This document shows, piece by piece, positions 1 through 9,902 of a stretch of 64,000 nt of DNA. Each line of letters opens with the position of its first letter. Positions within the stretch are counted from its first letter, which is position 1. The notes beneath the pieces are model-generated. The model was not told the origin of the DNA. It made no database searches and was given only the letters and a program-made list of their open reading frames with translations. The DNA is from Bacillota bacterium. GTDB lineage: Bacteria > Bacillota > Clostridia > TANB77 > CAG-465. The translations under genes and the position numbers were made by a program. The stretch covers positions 1 to 64,000 of the forward strand of contig JAEWRE010000039.1 in the NCBI GenBank assembly GCA_023460235.1, written 5' to 3'.

Positions 1-3000
1 AATCAAATATTCTTCCTAGGTTTGATGTTGTTATTGTTGTTCTTGCAATATGGAATGCATCAGAAACTATTGATTTTATTGTATAGAATCTTGCTTGTCT
101 TAGTGTATTTGATGAATTTTGCCATATCTGACTATAATCTACATATTCTGATGAAAATGCACTTGTTGATCTCATATTTGCATCTAATGAATTATATATA
201 TAATCTTCTAATAAATCTGGTACATTCTTTGCGATACCAACTGCTTCTATATTATTTTGTTGTATATCTACAGTTGTTCCTTGTGTTTCAGTATATTGTG
301 TTGCTTTTCCAGTTATATATCCACCAGCTGGTACTTTTATCCAAGTTCCACCTCGTAGTAATTCATTTCTTGTAAAGTTATCATAACCTTCTGATTCTGT
401 TTTGTTTCCATATACTACTACATCTGTTATATCAAAATCACATTTTACATAGTAGTACTTTATAAACTCATTTGTGTCTACATTTGAATATCCTGCCACA
501 CTTGATGAACTAACACTTGGTGTTATTGTAAATGTTGCATTCTTCTGTAGATTTATTTGATCTTTGCTTGAATGATTTACTGTTTGATCTGTCTTTATAT
601 TTAATCCCATAGTAAGTGGTGTTAATACATTAACCTTATTTACTTGATTATCTTTATACTCATATGCCTGTGTTGAATATTCATTTGTTCCAATATTTAG
701 ACTTGTTGTACCATTATTTCTATTTTGTACTGTATCTATAGTATAATATATTTTTGCTTTTAATGTCCTTTGTCCGTTTACCTGTGTAATTGGTATTCTA
801 AGTATTGGAGCACTTTCAAAATCACTTACATTTGTAGTAGCATTTCCTACAGTTCTATATTGTTCATAATTATATGGATAATTGCTTATTGTTGTGTCTA
901 ATGTCTTTGTTGAATTTGTAACATCTCTTATATTCCATATTAATGTTCTATTATTTGAATTAAATAACTCTGGTTTATTTACTAAAGTAAATGTATCATT
1001 TTTACCTTGAAGTGTAAATGTTAGGTTTTGGTGAGAAGCCGCTTCGTTTGCTGATACTGCATTAACTCTTGATTGAAGTCTATTTCCCATAGATGAAACT
1101 TTACTATTGCAATCACTTGTTCCATCACAAGTAGCAGGAGATTCATCACTAAGTGAATATGCACTTCCATTAAATATATAGCTTCTTGTATTATTAGTAA
1201 ATCCACCTTGTAGTCTTGATTCATATGCGCTTGAAGTTTTAAGTTCATATACTGTATCTCCACCATCGAATAATATTCCACCTTGGTTTGTATATGTATC
1301 ATATAGTCCGACTTTTGATATTCTATACAATTTAAAATTCTTTATTACGTAATATTTATGTTCATATGGAACTGTATATGTATATGAGTTCGATCTTGAT
1401 GGTGATGCTGCGAATGGCTGACACATTGTATTCCATCCAATTATAGTTCTTGTTTGAGTAGTTTTTATTATTGAAGCAGTGTATGTTGTTTCAGGATTTG
1501 GATTTTTCTTCGTAGGCTTTGGTGTGCTAGATGAAGTACTTCCAAGTGAATAACTTATTATTTTAAGTTCGGAAGTGCTACCAGATGGTACACTAGGAGA
1601 TCCACTACCTTTCCATGATGTGCTTCCACTATTTGATGATGAACTTGACCAGCCACTATATATAGGTTTTTGATGTGTATGACCATATTGATCAGCTCCA
1701 CAAGAGTCATGTGTAAGTCCAGTTACAGAGCCTCTAGCGCTTATTGTTATACTAGCTTGAGCTGATGATGTAGTCTTTTGTTCTTCATAATCTGCTCTTC
1801 TAAAGTAGTATTGATATGCTCCTGAAATATATCCTTTTAATGATTTACCTGAAGCAATATAATCTATATCTTCACCTGATGTAGAATTTGAATATGCATA
1901 ACTTGATGAATCAAGCGGATTATTTACAAATGAAAGTTTACCTGTAAAATCTATATTTGAAACGGAACTTGAATCTATACAATCAACACCTGTACAATTA
2001 GGTTTATAATAAAGATCTATATACGTATATTGAGTTACAGCACTAGCTAAATTAACGGGTGTACCGGTTTTACTAGTTGCATTTTGTACATTGGTTTTAG
2101 CTTGTGATTCAGTTGATCCATTTCCTATTTTATAATATTGATATTCATACTTAGATCCTGTAAGAGCTGTTATAGTCATTGTATCGGTATAACTAATTAA
2201 GAAATACTCGCTTACATAATCTGGTACTGGACCCGTAGTTTTAGTGTAAACATTATATCCATTCTTTTGAACTACACCATTTATCTTCTCTTGGGTATTT
2301 TTTCCTATTATATTACCATTTAAGTCAATATGCCTTATATATATATTTCTTTCTTCTTTAACTCCTTGGGTATAATAGAAATTAATTTGTACAGTGCTTG
2401 CACTGTCAAAACTGTTACCATCACCATAGTAATTTGTTCCTACAACTTTTGTTTGAGTGGTAAAAGTATCAAGTGTACCTTCACCATTGTTTATTTTGCT
2501 TAAAGTAGAAGCATATATTTTTTCACCTGATTTGTATGAATATGTTTTATCTTTATACGTTAATGTTTGTCCTAAATATTTATATGTAGCATCTACATCA
2601 GCACCACCTAAATATTCAAGATTATTTGTTCCATTTGCTACAACTTGATTCTTATTTAGTTTAATTGTCGCACCAGCTAAAGGTTTTAAATAATAATTTA
2701 CTTCAACAGGTCTAGTATCATAATAAAAACAAATTACAGTATTCTTTTTAGTAGAATTTAGAGTAAGAGTCTTTTTATTATATCCAAATGAGTTACTAGA
2801 TTTATCTATATTAGATACCAAGGAATCCATAGAAGAACTATCAGAAATTGAATATTTAACTCCAACATAGTTATAATTAGTTTTATTACCTAATGACGAG
2901 TTGAGCACACTTTTTTTTGTGGCATCATCTAACATCTTATCTATACTTGAATTCTTTGAAACTGTTAATTGTCTTCTCATTGATTTATTTTCAACATACT

Positions 3001-3865
3001 CACTTGAATTTAAAGTATCCTTATATTTATACATTATAGTGACAGAATTTTTAAAGACTTCTGGCTTAAAATTAAGCCAGTTTTCGTATGCTGCATATTC
3101 TCCCGTAGCTTGAATTATATTATCAATTCCTTGCCCAGCCTTATAATAATTATAGTTATATCCTGATGAAGCAGTTATATCAGTTGCATATATTTTTGAT
3201 ATATAAATAGTATACATTCCGTTTTTTAGTGGAACATTTCCGTTTAAAACTTGATCTTGAATCCAGTTAAAAGCTTCACCATCTATGACATTCCAGTTTA
3301 TCATTGGTTTAGTACTATCCGCTCCTGCTGTTATAGTGTAATATCTTAATACATCATTAGCAATTTTGTGATATTGTATATTACCAGATTCATTTTTGTA
3401 TCCTATTTTTATTCCATAATTCGTTACAGTATTATTTGGTATCATTGGTCCATATTTAGCAGTATATGATGTAACAAAATTTTGATATTCGTTTTTAGGG
3501 TCTTTTATACTATCATTTGCTACAAGATTAGTATATGAAACTAATGAATTAGAGGATATACTCATATTTTCAACATTTCCTGCTAATAAATTTGCACTTT
3601 TTGTTTTAGTTAAGAATAAATTATTCTGTTCCAAATTGCCATTTTTAAAAAAGGTAAATTTTCTTCCATTCTTGTCTTTATAAAAGAAATCTTTTGAATA
3701 TTCTGAAGGATCAGATTTATTATAAAATCTAAAAGATACTCCATCCTCCCCCCATTCCCATTGTATCTGGCTTCCAGCATAGACTTCAGAAGTAGTTAAT
3801 TTTAACATTGATACTATGAAAAATATTATTACTATTATATATTTCTTTACTTTAATAGTCCTCAA
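1..3865 (-). CDS. large secreted surface protein, 3' end beyond window
   Basis: An open frame of 1,288 codons runs from a TTG start to the left edge without a stop, so the C-terminus is missing. The TTG lies about 9 bases after a GGAG ribosome site and one base after the stop of the upstream gene. The N-terminus (MRTIKVKKYIIVIIFFIVSM, then a VYAG cleavage-like site) looks like a signal peptide. The rest is extracellular in character: many Tyr, Asn, Ser and Thr, repeated modules that resemble MucBP-like beta repeats (for example around residues 500-560, 'NIYIRHIDLNGNIIG' and 'YEYQYYKIG'), a Ser/Gly-rich stretch near residues 720-770, and a few paired Cys (NCTGVDC, CDGTSDC). It is the last visible gene of the pilus-like locus and could be its adhesin; that role is inferred from position only. 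I do not recognise a specific family. Confidence 0.75.
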   Translation of the reverse strand, partial: MRTIKVKKYIIVIIFFIVSMLKLTTSEVYAGSQIQWEWGEDGVSFRFYNKSDPSEYSKDFFYKDKNGRKFTFFKNGNLEQNNLFLTKTKSANLLAGNVENMSISSNSLVSYTNLVANDSIKDPKNEYQNFVTSYTAKYGPMIPNNTVTNYGIKIGYKNESGNIQYHKIANDVLRYYTITAGADSTKPMINWNVIDGEAFNWIQDQVLNGNVPLKNGMYTIYISKIYATDITASSGYNYNYYKAGQGIDNIIQATGEYAAYENWLNFKPEVFKNSVTIMYKYKDTLNSSEYVENKSMRRQLTVSKNSSIDKMLDDATKKSVLNSSLGNKTNYNYVGVKYSISDSSSMDSLVSNIDKSSNSFGYNKKTLTLNSTKKNTVICFYYDTRPVEVNYYLKPLAGATIKLNKNQVVANGTNNLEYLGGADVDATYKYLGQTLTYKDKTYSYKSGEKIYASTLSKINNGEGTLDTFTTQTKVVGTNYYGDGNSFDSASTVQINFYYTQGVKEERNIYIRHIDLNGNIIGKNTQEKINGVVQKNGYNVYTKTTGPVPDYVSEYFLISYTDTMTITALTGSKYEYQYYKIGNGSTESQAKTNVQNATSKTGTPVNLASAVTQYTYIDLYYKPNCTGVDCIDSSSVSNIDFTGKLSFVNNPLDSSSYAYSNSTSGEDIDYIASGKSLKGYISGAYQYYFRRADYEEQKTTSSAQASITISARGSVTGLTHDSCGADQYGHTHQKPIYSGWSSSSSNSGSTSWKGSGSPSVPSGSTSELKIISYSLGSTSSSTPKPTKKNPNPETTYTASIIKTTQTRTIIGWNTMCQPFAASPSRSNSYTYTVPYEHKYYVIKNFKLYRISKVGLYDTYTNQGGILFDGGDTVYELKTSSAYESRLQGGFTNNTRSYIFNGSAYSLSDESPATCDGTSDCNSKVSSMGNRLQSRVNAVSANEAASHQNLTFTLQGKNDTFTLVNKPELFNSNNRTLIWNIRDVTNSTKTLDTTISNYPYNYEQYRTVGNATTNVSDFESAPILRIPITQVNGQRTLKAKIYYTIDTVQNRNNGTTSLNIGTNEYSTQAYEYKDNQVNKVNVLTPLTMGLNIKTDQTVNHSSKDQINLQKNATFTITPSVSSSSVAGYSNVDTNEFIKYYYVKCDFDITDVVVYGNKTESEGYDNFTRNELLRGGTWIKVPAGGYITGKATQYTETQGTTVDIQQNNIEAVGIAKNVPDLLEDYIYNSLDANMRSTSAFSSEYVDYSQIWQNSSNTLRQARFYTIKSIVSDAFHIARTTITTSNLGRIFD

Positions 3866-3866
3866 T

Positions 3867-5198
3867 CTATTCCACTCCTTCCATAGGATCTGTTCCATCA
3901 GATAGATATACATTTACAACTTTTCCTGTTATAGAATTACTAAGTGCTCTTTCATCTATATAGAAATCTCCAATAAGTTTTTTAACAGGAATATCAAATA
4001 ATATTTCGTTTTCTCCAGATGTATATTGCACTTTTTCAGAAAATGTATCATCAAGATATATTAGATTATTAAGATCTTTTGCACTTTTAACAGTAAAGTT
4101 AACTTTAGTTCTTACCCTATATCTCATACCATCATAATATATAATAGGATCTTGTACTTTAGCTGTACCAGTTATAACAATCTCATTTGATTTAACAAAA
4201 TCAATATATGAATTTAACTTATCTGGGTCAGTATTTATTTCTACATACTTATTAATATTTTCTTTCATTTGGTCATAACTAATATTGGTATAATCTACGT
4301 TAAATAAAGTATTTAAATAGTTTTCCACTTTTGATTTTATACCATTATAATTTTGTTTATTATCTTTATAAACATCAATTGGTGATTTTGCTAGTATACC
4401 TGTAAAATAATATTGTTCCTTTTCATAAGTTGAGTTATCAACACTTTCAACAGTATATGGAAATTCATTAGCATTTGATGGCATTTTAGACACATCAGTA
4501 TTAATTTTTTCATCTGAGCTAGTTAATATATTATCATTTTTCATATATTTAACAATTAGCTCATTTAACATTCCTTTAGTAGTATTTTTATTACCATTAA
4601 ATTTTTTATTTTCTAGAACATCAATCGATATTAGGTTATTGATAGCAATTTTTTGTTCATCTGAAAACTTACTAAATTGTTTCTTATCTAGTTCATTAGT
4701 TGAATCATCTCTATTTAAAAGTATTCTTCTTGCATTAGAAATCTCTGTTATTATATTTATATAACTTTCTTTTTGATTCTGATTAGTAATTGTAATATAA
4801 TCTTTTGATATAATACCCATATTAGCAGCATAATCCACCCAAATTTCATTTGAGTAATCATTACTTAAATAATCACTTGCTAAGTATGAAATATCATTAC
4901 TATTTATAGTAGCTGCAATTATTATTTTTATTGCTTCTGATTTAGTAACAAATTGATAAGATTTAGCTGAATAATTATCGTACATTTCAGTTAGGCCATA
5001 GGCAGTCATATTTTTTTCATATTTAGAATATTTCATGTTAGTTATATAATTAATCCCTATATATCCACCTATTATGATTATAGCAAGTATAATTAATGCA
5101 ACTACTAATAAAATTAATTTTTTAAAATTATTTTTAAAGAAATTTTTAACTGTACTTAAAATATTTTTAAAATTTATAACGTTACTATTTTTCTTCAT
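3867..5198 (-). CDS. membrane-anchored SLH-like protein, copy 2
   Basis: A 443-residue protein with a Lys-rich cytoplasmic N-terminus, one transmembrane helix at about residues 28-52 and a long outside domain. Residues about 70-230 show three weak repeats resembling S-layer homology (SLH) domains: 'TKSEAIKIIIAA', 'WVDYAANMGIISKD...SYINIITEISNARRIL', and 'NLISIDVLENKKFNGNKN'. The second half matches its paralogue at 5357-6781, including 'PSNANEFPYTVESVD' and 'YIDFVKSNEIVITGTAKVQ'. It has its own consensus promoter and a good ribosome site (AGGAG, 7 bases). True SLH domains bind wall polysaccharide; here the domain is degenerate and also membrane-tethered, so binding is an inference. It is followed after one base by the large secreted protein, which it may help anchor or export. 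Confidence 0.75.
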   Translation of the reverse strand: MKKNSNVINFKNILSTVKNFFKNNFKKLILLVVALIILAIIIIGGYIGINYITNMKYSKYEKNMTAYGLTEMYDNYSAKSYQFVTKSEAIKIIIAATINSNDISYLASDYLSNDYSNEIWVDYAANMGIISKDYITITNQNQKESYINIITEISNARRILLNRDDSTNELDKKQFSKFSDEQKIAINNLISIDVLENKKFNGNKNTTKGMLNELIVKYMKNDNILTSSDEKINTDVSKMPSNANEFPYTVESVDNSTYEKEQYYFTGILAKSPIDVYKDNKQNYNGIKSKVENYLNTLFNVDYTNISYDQMKENINKYVEINTDPDKLNSYIDFVKSNEIVITGTAKVQDPIIYYDGMRYRVRTKVNFTVKSAKDLNNLIYLDDTFSEKVQYTSGENEILFDIPVKKLIGDFYIDERALSNSITGKVVNVYLSDGTDPMEGVE

Positions 5199-5245
5199 AT
5201 TTCTACTCCTACGAAAATATAAAATTCGTTCAATATATCATTTAT

Positions 5246-5274
5246 ATTATATACTGAACATATTTTTATTTCAA
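5246..5274 (-). promoter_or_regulatory. sigma-A-type promoter for the SLH-like/adhesin pair
   Basis: On the minus strand TTGAAA (5269-5274) and TATAAT (5246-5251) are separated by exactly 17 bases, about 50 bases before the start codon of the 443-residue SLH-like gene. A terminator lies just upstream, so the last two genes of the locus probably form their own transcription unit. Confidence 0.7.
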
Positions 5275-5320
5275 TCATATTTTGCATTTTTCTACACATT
5301 TTTTTATTATAAATTATAAA

Positions 5321-5352
5321 AAATAGGATGAACTATTTTTCTCATCCTATTT
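5321..5352 (-). terminator. intrinsic terminator after first SLH-like gene
   Basis: An 11-bp perfect stem (arms 5321-5331 and 5342-5352, AAATAGGATGA and its complement) with a 10-base loop is followed on the minus strand by a T-rich run. It sits directly after the stop codon of the 474-residue gene. Confidence 0.75.
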
Positions 5353-5356
5353 AATT

Positions 5357-6781
5357 TTATAACTCAGATATAGGCTTCAATACTACATACATTATATTTG
5401 ATGTAGCACTTTTAGTTAATATGGCATCTATAACCTTTTCTGTTTTACCAGAAGCATATGAAACTGCATTAGATAGGCTCATATCACCAAATATTAAATT
5501 TTTCATATCATTTGCGTTTTCTATTGTATAACTTAATTTTACTCTTGCTCTATAATTTTCTCCATCAAAGTAAACACATGGCATTTGAACCTTTGCACTT
5601 CCACTTATTTTTATATTATTTGATTTAACATATTCAATATATGTATCAAGACTTTCAATATCAGCGTAATAGCTGCTTAACATATTTAAATCATCTTTCA
5701 TAGCTGCTATTTTTTCATCGCTTAAAGTTGAATAATCTATGTTTAATATAGTATTAAAATAAGTATTTACTATTTCATATATTTGTAGATATTGTTCTTT
5801 CATATCCGCAAAACATTTAAGTGCATTTTTATATTTGTTTTTATCAACTTTAGTATCTTCCTTCTCATATACTGCTTTATCAACATTTGCTAGTATATAT
5901 GGATAATTTGATGCATTAGAAGGCTCCTTTTCTTTGTTTATATTAAGTTTTTCTCCATTAATTGTAATTAGTGTGTTTTTTTCAACCAAATTTACAATTA
6001 TTTTATTTAATTCACCCTTATGGATTACTTTATTTCCATTAAGCTTTTTAGTACTATTTTCTAGTATTCCAGTACTAATTAAATCAGATATATTACTTTG
6101 TTCTTCTACTGAATATGTATCAATATCTTTAAAAGTAGGTGCTTCTGTTGACACTTTATTTATTCTTAACAATACTTCTTTTGCTTTAGATAAATAATTT
6201 ATAACATCCATATATGTAGCATTTTTTGAAGCATTTGCCTCAGTTATATCTTTTTCAGTTATTATGCCCATGCTAGTAGCATATTCTACCCACATTGAAT
6301 TTTTATATTTTTCAGAATTTCCCTTATTTTCAGTAATTACAGTATTTTCACCTGATTCATCAGTTTCTTCTTCATTAACTAAATCAGTATAATTCATATA
6401 CTCTGATATATCATTTTTGTTTAATGTAGCTGCAATTATTACTTTCATTGCTTCTGATTTTGTAACATATTCAGAACTATTAACTTCACCATTATTATAT
6501 AGTGATGCAAATGAATATCTCTCCATTTTATTTGAGTAACTTGAATATTGCTTAAACCTAAAAAATTCTATTAATTTATATATACCAAGTATTGATAATA
6601 TTACTATTACCATAAATAGTAATACTGCTATAATAGTTATTTTAGAGCTAACTTTCTTTTCTTTTTTATCCTTCTTAATTTTAGGTGCTTTTTTAGATAC
6701 AGTTGAATTATCCTCAACTTTATTTGATCCATTTTTCATATATGAAGGAATAATCTTAGATTTATTTTCTTCTTCATTCAT
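5357..6781 (-). CDS. membrane-anchored SLH-like protein, copy 1
   Basis: A 474-residue paralogue of the next gene. It has a Lys-rich cytoplasmic tail of about 45 residues, one transmembrane helix at about 47-70, then SLH-like repeats ('TKSEAMKVIIAATLNKNDI', 'WVEYATSMGIITEKDI', 'GILENSTKKLNGNKVIHKGELNKIIV') and a C-terminal beta-rich domain ending with 'YIEYVKSNNIKISGSAKVQMP'. Copy 1 carries an acidic insertion (EEETDESGEN) in the first repeat that copy 2 lacks. It lies 20 bases after the gene upstream and is closed by a terminator, so it is probably the last gene of the main pilus-like operon. The duplication suggests two related wall- or membrane-linked accessory subunits. Function is not known to me. 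Confidence 0.75.
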   Translation of the reverse strand: MNEEENKSKIIPSYMKNGSNKVEDNSTVSKKAPKIKKDKKEKKVSSKITIIAVLLFMVIVILSILGIYKLIEFFRFKQYSSYSNKMERYSFASLYNNGEVNSSEYVTKSEAMKVIIAATLNKNDISEYMNYTDLVNEEETDESGENTVITENKGNSEKYKNSMWVEYATSMGIITEKDITEANASKNATYMDVINYLSKAKEVLLRINKVSTEAPTFKDIDTYSVEEQSNISDLISTGILENSTKKLNGNKVIHKGELNKIIVNLVEKNTLITINGEKLNINKEKEPSNASNYPYILANVDKAVYEKEDTKVDKNKYKNALKCFADMKEQYLQIYEIVNTYFNTILNIDYSTLSDEKIAAMKDDLNMLSSYYADIESLDTYIEYVKSNNIKISGSAKVQMPCVYFDGENYRARVKLSYTIENANDMKNLIFGDMSLSNAVSYASGKTEKVIDAILTKSATSNIMYVVLKPISEL

Positions 6782-6801
6782 TTAAATATACCACCTTTCA
6801 A

Positions 6802-7986
6802 TTATGGTCTACATATTGGACAAGGATAAAAACCTTGTACTGGAACATTTTCTCCATCATCATTTTTGTATGTCGCTTTTGCTGAAGAGGCTTGCTGTTT
6901 TGTTATAACAAAAAATGGAGTTATATTTGTATGTATTGCAACTTGATATTCAGGACAACTAGTGTCTTTATGATACAAATTCATTTTAAAATTTGAATAA
7001 CTTGATGGTAGTGTCAAGTAATATTTTGTTACAAGAGCTAATCTTGATATTCCGTATGCTTTCGTATTTAAATATTTATTACCTATTGATAATCCTTGGA
7101 CAAAAGCTAACATACCAACATTTTGAACGCTTTCATACATTTCATCCTCAGTTGTCTCAGGGAATACAAAATTATATGTTATACCAGCTGCTCTTGCATA
7201 TGAGTTATTTGAATTAACCGCATATGCCATCTCCTCTGTAACGGTTTTTGCTATTATTTCTTTTCTTTTTGCTTTTAACATTTCGACTATTTGCGATTTA
7301 TTCCCATACATACCACCACCAACTAAAACTGAGTTATTTGCGTCATCAGTTAAGTAAAATGATTGAGCTGTAGCTTGTGTATTAGAACCACTTTTTACTA
7401 TATCTACAAATTGACCAAGATATTTATATGCGCCTCTATGAGTAACATAATCATCCATTGTAAATTCAATTGTATGAATCGAATCAGCAGTTGATACTAT
7501 TCCATCTACTACTTGTCCTCCAACTAATATTGAATATGTATATGTAAAATACCTTTTTGGTTTTACTGTATGCTTAGTCACTTTTTGACCATTTTCTTCA
7601 TAACTTTCAATTGATGAAACTTTAACACCATTATAGTCAATTATTGCTATTGCAGGTACGAATAACTGAAGATATTGCTCTGCTGCAGTGTTGCCTTTAA
7701 TCCCAAAATTATTATATAGCGAATTCAAAAAAGTTTGAACACCAACTTCTGCGTTTATACTTACTTTTTGATTAAGTATTCCAGAATAGCCATAATCAAC
7801 TTCAGCATCAGTATTTTCTACTTCTTTCATCTGATTTGCTGCATCCTCTACTGCCTGACTTATTATTTTATTGTAATATAATTCTTGTTCTTCAGCCTTA
7901 ATTGTATATGATACATTTACATATACAATTATTATTACAGGAAGTATTATTCCTATAAATATAAGCGAGAAATCTGTTATCTTCAA
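6802..7986 (-). CDS. TadE-like membrane-anchored pilus-locus protein
   Basis: A 394-residue protein with one N-terminal hydrophobic helix (about residues 6-26, preceded by only a few residues), as in pseudopilins and TadE/TadF proteins, then a long outside domain beginning with a helix (EEQELYYNKIISQAVEDAANQMKEV in part). The start is TTG, five bases after AGGTGA. The C-terminus has four Cys residues, including a CPIC motif close to the end and 'DTSCPEYQ', which could form disulfides or bind metal. It lies 15 bases after the frameshifted PKD gene and 20 bases before the first SLH-like gene, so it belongs to the same operon. The assignment as TadE-like rests on topology and context, not on a clear family signature. 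Confidence 0.6.
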   Translation of the reverse strand: MKITDFSLIFIGIILPVIIIVYVNVSYTIKAEEQELYYNKIISQAVEDAANQMKEVENTDAEVDYGYSGILNQKVSINAEVGVQTFLNSLYNNFGIKGNTAAEQYLQLFVPAIAIIDYNGVKVSSIESYEENGQKVTKHTVKPKRYFTYTYSILVGGQVVDGIVSTADSIHTIEFTMDDYVTHRGAYKYLGQFVDIVKSGSNTQATAQSFYLTDDANNSVLVGGGMYGNKSQIVEMLKAKRKEIIAKTVTEEMAYAVNSNNSYARAAGITYNFVFPETTEDEMYESVQNVGMLAFVQGLSIGNKYLNTKAYGISRLALVTKYYLTLPSSYSNFKMNLYHKDTSCPEYQVAIHTNITPFFVITKQQASSAKATYKNDDGENVPVQGFYPCPICRP

Positions 7987-8001
7987 TTATTTCACCTACT
8001 T

Positions 8002-8913
8002 TTATAATCCTTTATATTTTACACTATAACTTATAGAGCTTCCGCTTGTCAAACAAGAAGCATGACCTGTATCTACTTTATATGTAAATTGTAGCGTAGT
8101 ATATTTCCTACTTTCATTTACAGGTACATTATTTAAACTAATACCATTACTTACACTAGCACTCGCAAGTGTTTCCCAGCTATTTGTAACTGAACTGTAT
8201 CCTAATACTCTATATGAGTCATTACCATAATGTCCAGACGAAATTACAACGTTGAAACTATATTGTGTTATTATAGTACCAGGAATTACTGTACTTTGTA
8301 AAGTAGATTCTCCAACACCATTTATTCTATTTGTAGCACCAGTATTTAATGCAAAGAAACTTACAACTGCATCTTTTGAAACTGCACCAGTTGAATCAAT
8401 CGCATGAACTTTTATAACATATTGTCCATTTTGAGTAGCACTTACAGTTATATTTTGAGTACTTGAAGTTGTTGTTTTACTTTCAGTAGCGCCATTTGGA
8501 TATATTATTTCCCAATCGTATCTTGATATTGTTATTCCATTACCAGGATTTGGACTTTCAGCTCTAAAGTATAACGTAGTATTAATTCCTATTACTGAAT
8601 TTCCATTAATTACATCTGGGCTTGCATAAACATTTGGTTTCTCCATCGGAATTGAAAGGTTCATGCTAGCACTAAGTGCTTCATTATATACGTTATATAT
8701 AATTATTTGTATTGTATAGGTACCAGATGCTGAAAAATTATATGCGATTGTACTAGAATTGCTGCTATATATAGTAGCACCGACAGCATTTTTTATTGAC
8801 CATTCATATCTTGACACATCGGTATTATTTGCAATACTAAAATTTATCGTCTGAGGAGTAATTGTAGTTCCACTTGCAACATATGGATTAGTAACTATTA
8901 TAGGCTGAACCAT
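8002..8913 (-). CDS. PKD-like repeat protein, 3' fragment of a frameshifted gene
   Basis: 303 codons from the first ATG, but the reading frame is open upstream to about 9006 and encodes the continuation of a PKD-like domain (GTFTVEIKITDQLGDSVVSK). The fragment holds two more PKD/Ig-like repeats, each with the pattern 'RYEWSI', then 'YNFSASGTYTIQI' or 'NGQYVIKVHAID', and a C-terminal beta domain. It has no signal sequence and no good ribosome site at the ATG. It is therefore most likely the C-terminal part of the protein that starts at 9796. If the frameshift is real and not corrected, this part would not be made; if it is an assembly error, the intact protein would have about 598 residues. 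Confidence 0.7.
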   Translation of the reverse strand: MVQPIIVTNPYVASGTTITPQTINFSIANNTDVSRYEWSIKNAVGATIYSSNSSTIAYNFSASGTYTIQIIIYNVYNEALSASMNLSIPMEKPNVYASPDVINGNSVIGINTTLYFRAESPNPGNGITISRYDWEIIYPNGATESKTTTSSTQNITVSATQNGQYVIKVHAIDSTGAVSKDAVVSFFALNTGATNRINGVGESTLQSTVIPGTIITQYSFNVVISSGHYGNDSYRVLGYSSVTNSWETLASASVSNGISLNNVPVNESRKYTTLQFTYKVDTGHASCLTSGSSISYSVKYKGL

Positions 8914-8980
8914 ATTGGGTTTAAATAATGTAAAAGTTAGTGGCTTAGATACAACTGAATCTCCTAATTGATCTGTTATT

Positions 8981-9796
8981 TTAATTTCTACTGTAAACGT
9001 ACCGCGTCATATTTGTAAAGTTATAATTTATCGCTTTGCTTCCCTTTATTGAATTTACATATCCATCACTATAAATTATTCTCCATTCATATTCAGTTAT
9101 ATTAGATTCAATTATTGTACTTGGCACTATAACATCAAAACCTATAATACCAGGCTTTACTAATCCATTATTAGTAATTAAAGGATTAGTAACTATTACT
9201 GGTTTAGTAGAATTTGCGTCATATCCTATATACACAGATCTAACTTCTTTCCATGCATTGTTTTTTACAATACCACCATAATTTACAACTATCCTATCTT
9301 TTTTTGAAGTTGGAACTATAGTCTCAAAAATTGCACCAGCCATAGTTTTATTTGAGTTTTTCAATTTTATATAGAATTGATCCCCTTCATTAAGGAAATA
9401 TGTTCCGCTTTTTAATGTTTTAGCATCTAGTGTTGAAGACTTTGCAATATTAGTATTTAAATTTTCAAAAATTTGATCATTGTAATCTACAATATATTGT
9501 TCAATATATTCATTTTTTGAAGTATTATCAGGATTTTTTGTAAGTACTCTTTTTTGTGCTTCTAGTTCTATATCATACATATTACCTGTTGCTGCAATAT
9601 TATTTACAAATTCATCATACATTTGTTGATCTATATATCCACTATTTAAAACTTCATCAACAAAATTAGTAGTTGATTTAAGTACTAAATTATATGACAT
9701 ATCATCCTGTCGTTCAAAATAATTATATAAAGGAAATATGACCATTAACATAACCAAAACAATTATTGTAATGACAATACTTAAATTATCTTTCAT
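8981..9796 (-). CDS. pilin-like protein with PKD repeats, 5' fragment
   Basis: 271 codons, with one N-terminal hydrophobic helix (about residues 6-25) and a helical segment 'DDMSYNLVLKSTTNFVDEVLNSGYIDQQMYDEFVNNIA' (in part) that is clearly paralogous to the gene at 10815-11561 ('DDISYSLALKITSNFVENVK'). After about residue 180 a PKD-like repeat begins (ITEYEWRIIYSDGYVNS, then AINYNFTN). The frame breaks at about 9004-9006 and ends in unrelated residues (RYVYSRN). Removing one base at ACGCGG restores 'YNFTNMTGTFTVEI', which aligns with 'YNFSASGTYTIQI' of the next repeat. In this locus it is probably a minor pilin or tip subunit carrying adhesive Ig-like domains. Confidence 0.75.
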   Translation of the reverse strand: MKDNLSIVITIIVLVMLMVIFPLYNYFERQDDMSYNLVLKSTTNFVDEVLNSGYIDQQMYDEFVNNIAATGNMYDIELEAQKRVLTKNPDNTSKNEYIEQYIVDYNDQIFENLNTNIAKSSTLDAKTLKSGTYFLNEGDQFYIKLKNSNKTMAGAIFETIVPTSKKDRIVVNYGGIVKNNAWKEVRSVYIGYDANSTKPVIVTNPLITNNGLVKPGIIGFDVIVPSTIIESNITEYEWRIIYSDGYVNSIKGSKAINYNFTNMTRYVYSRN

Positions 9797-9902
9797 TAAA
9801 TCATATTCCTCCTTCTTACAAAATTTTCAGTTAAATTTTATCATAAAATATGAAAATTTAAAATGCTTATTTTAATTAAGTATTATTTTATTTATTTTTT
9901 AT

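Noticed and set aside
5074..5319. Plus-strand reading frames across the minus-strand genes (for example 5074-5319, 23239-23712, 38538-39008)
   Set aside because: They lie opposite well-supported genes, have no ribosome site and encode low-complexity hydrophobic sequence typical of antisense frames in A+T-rich DNA.
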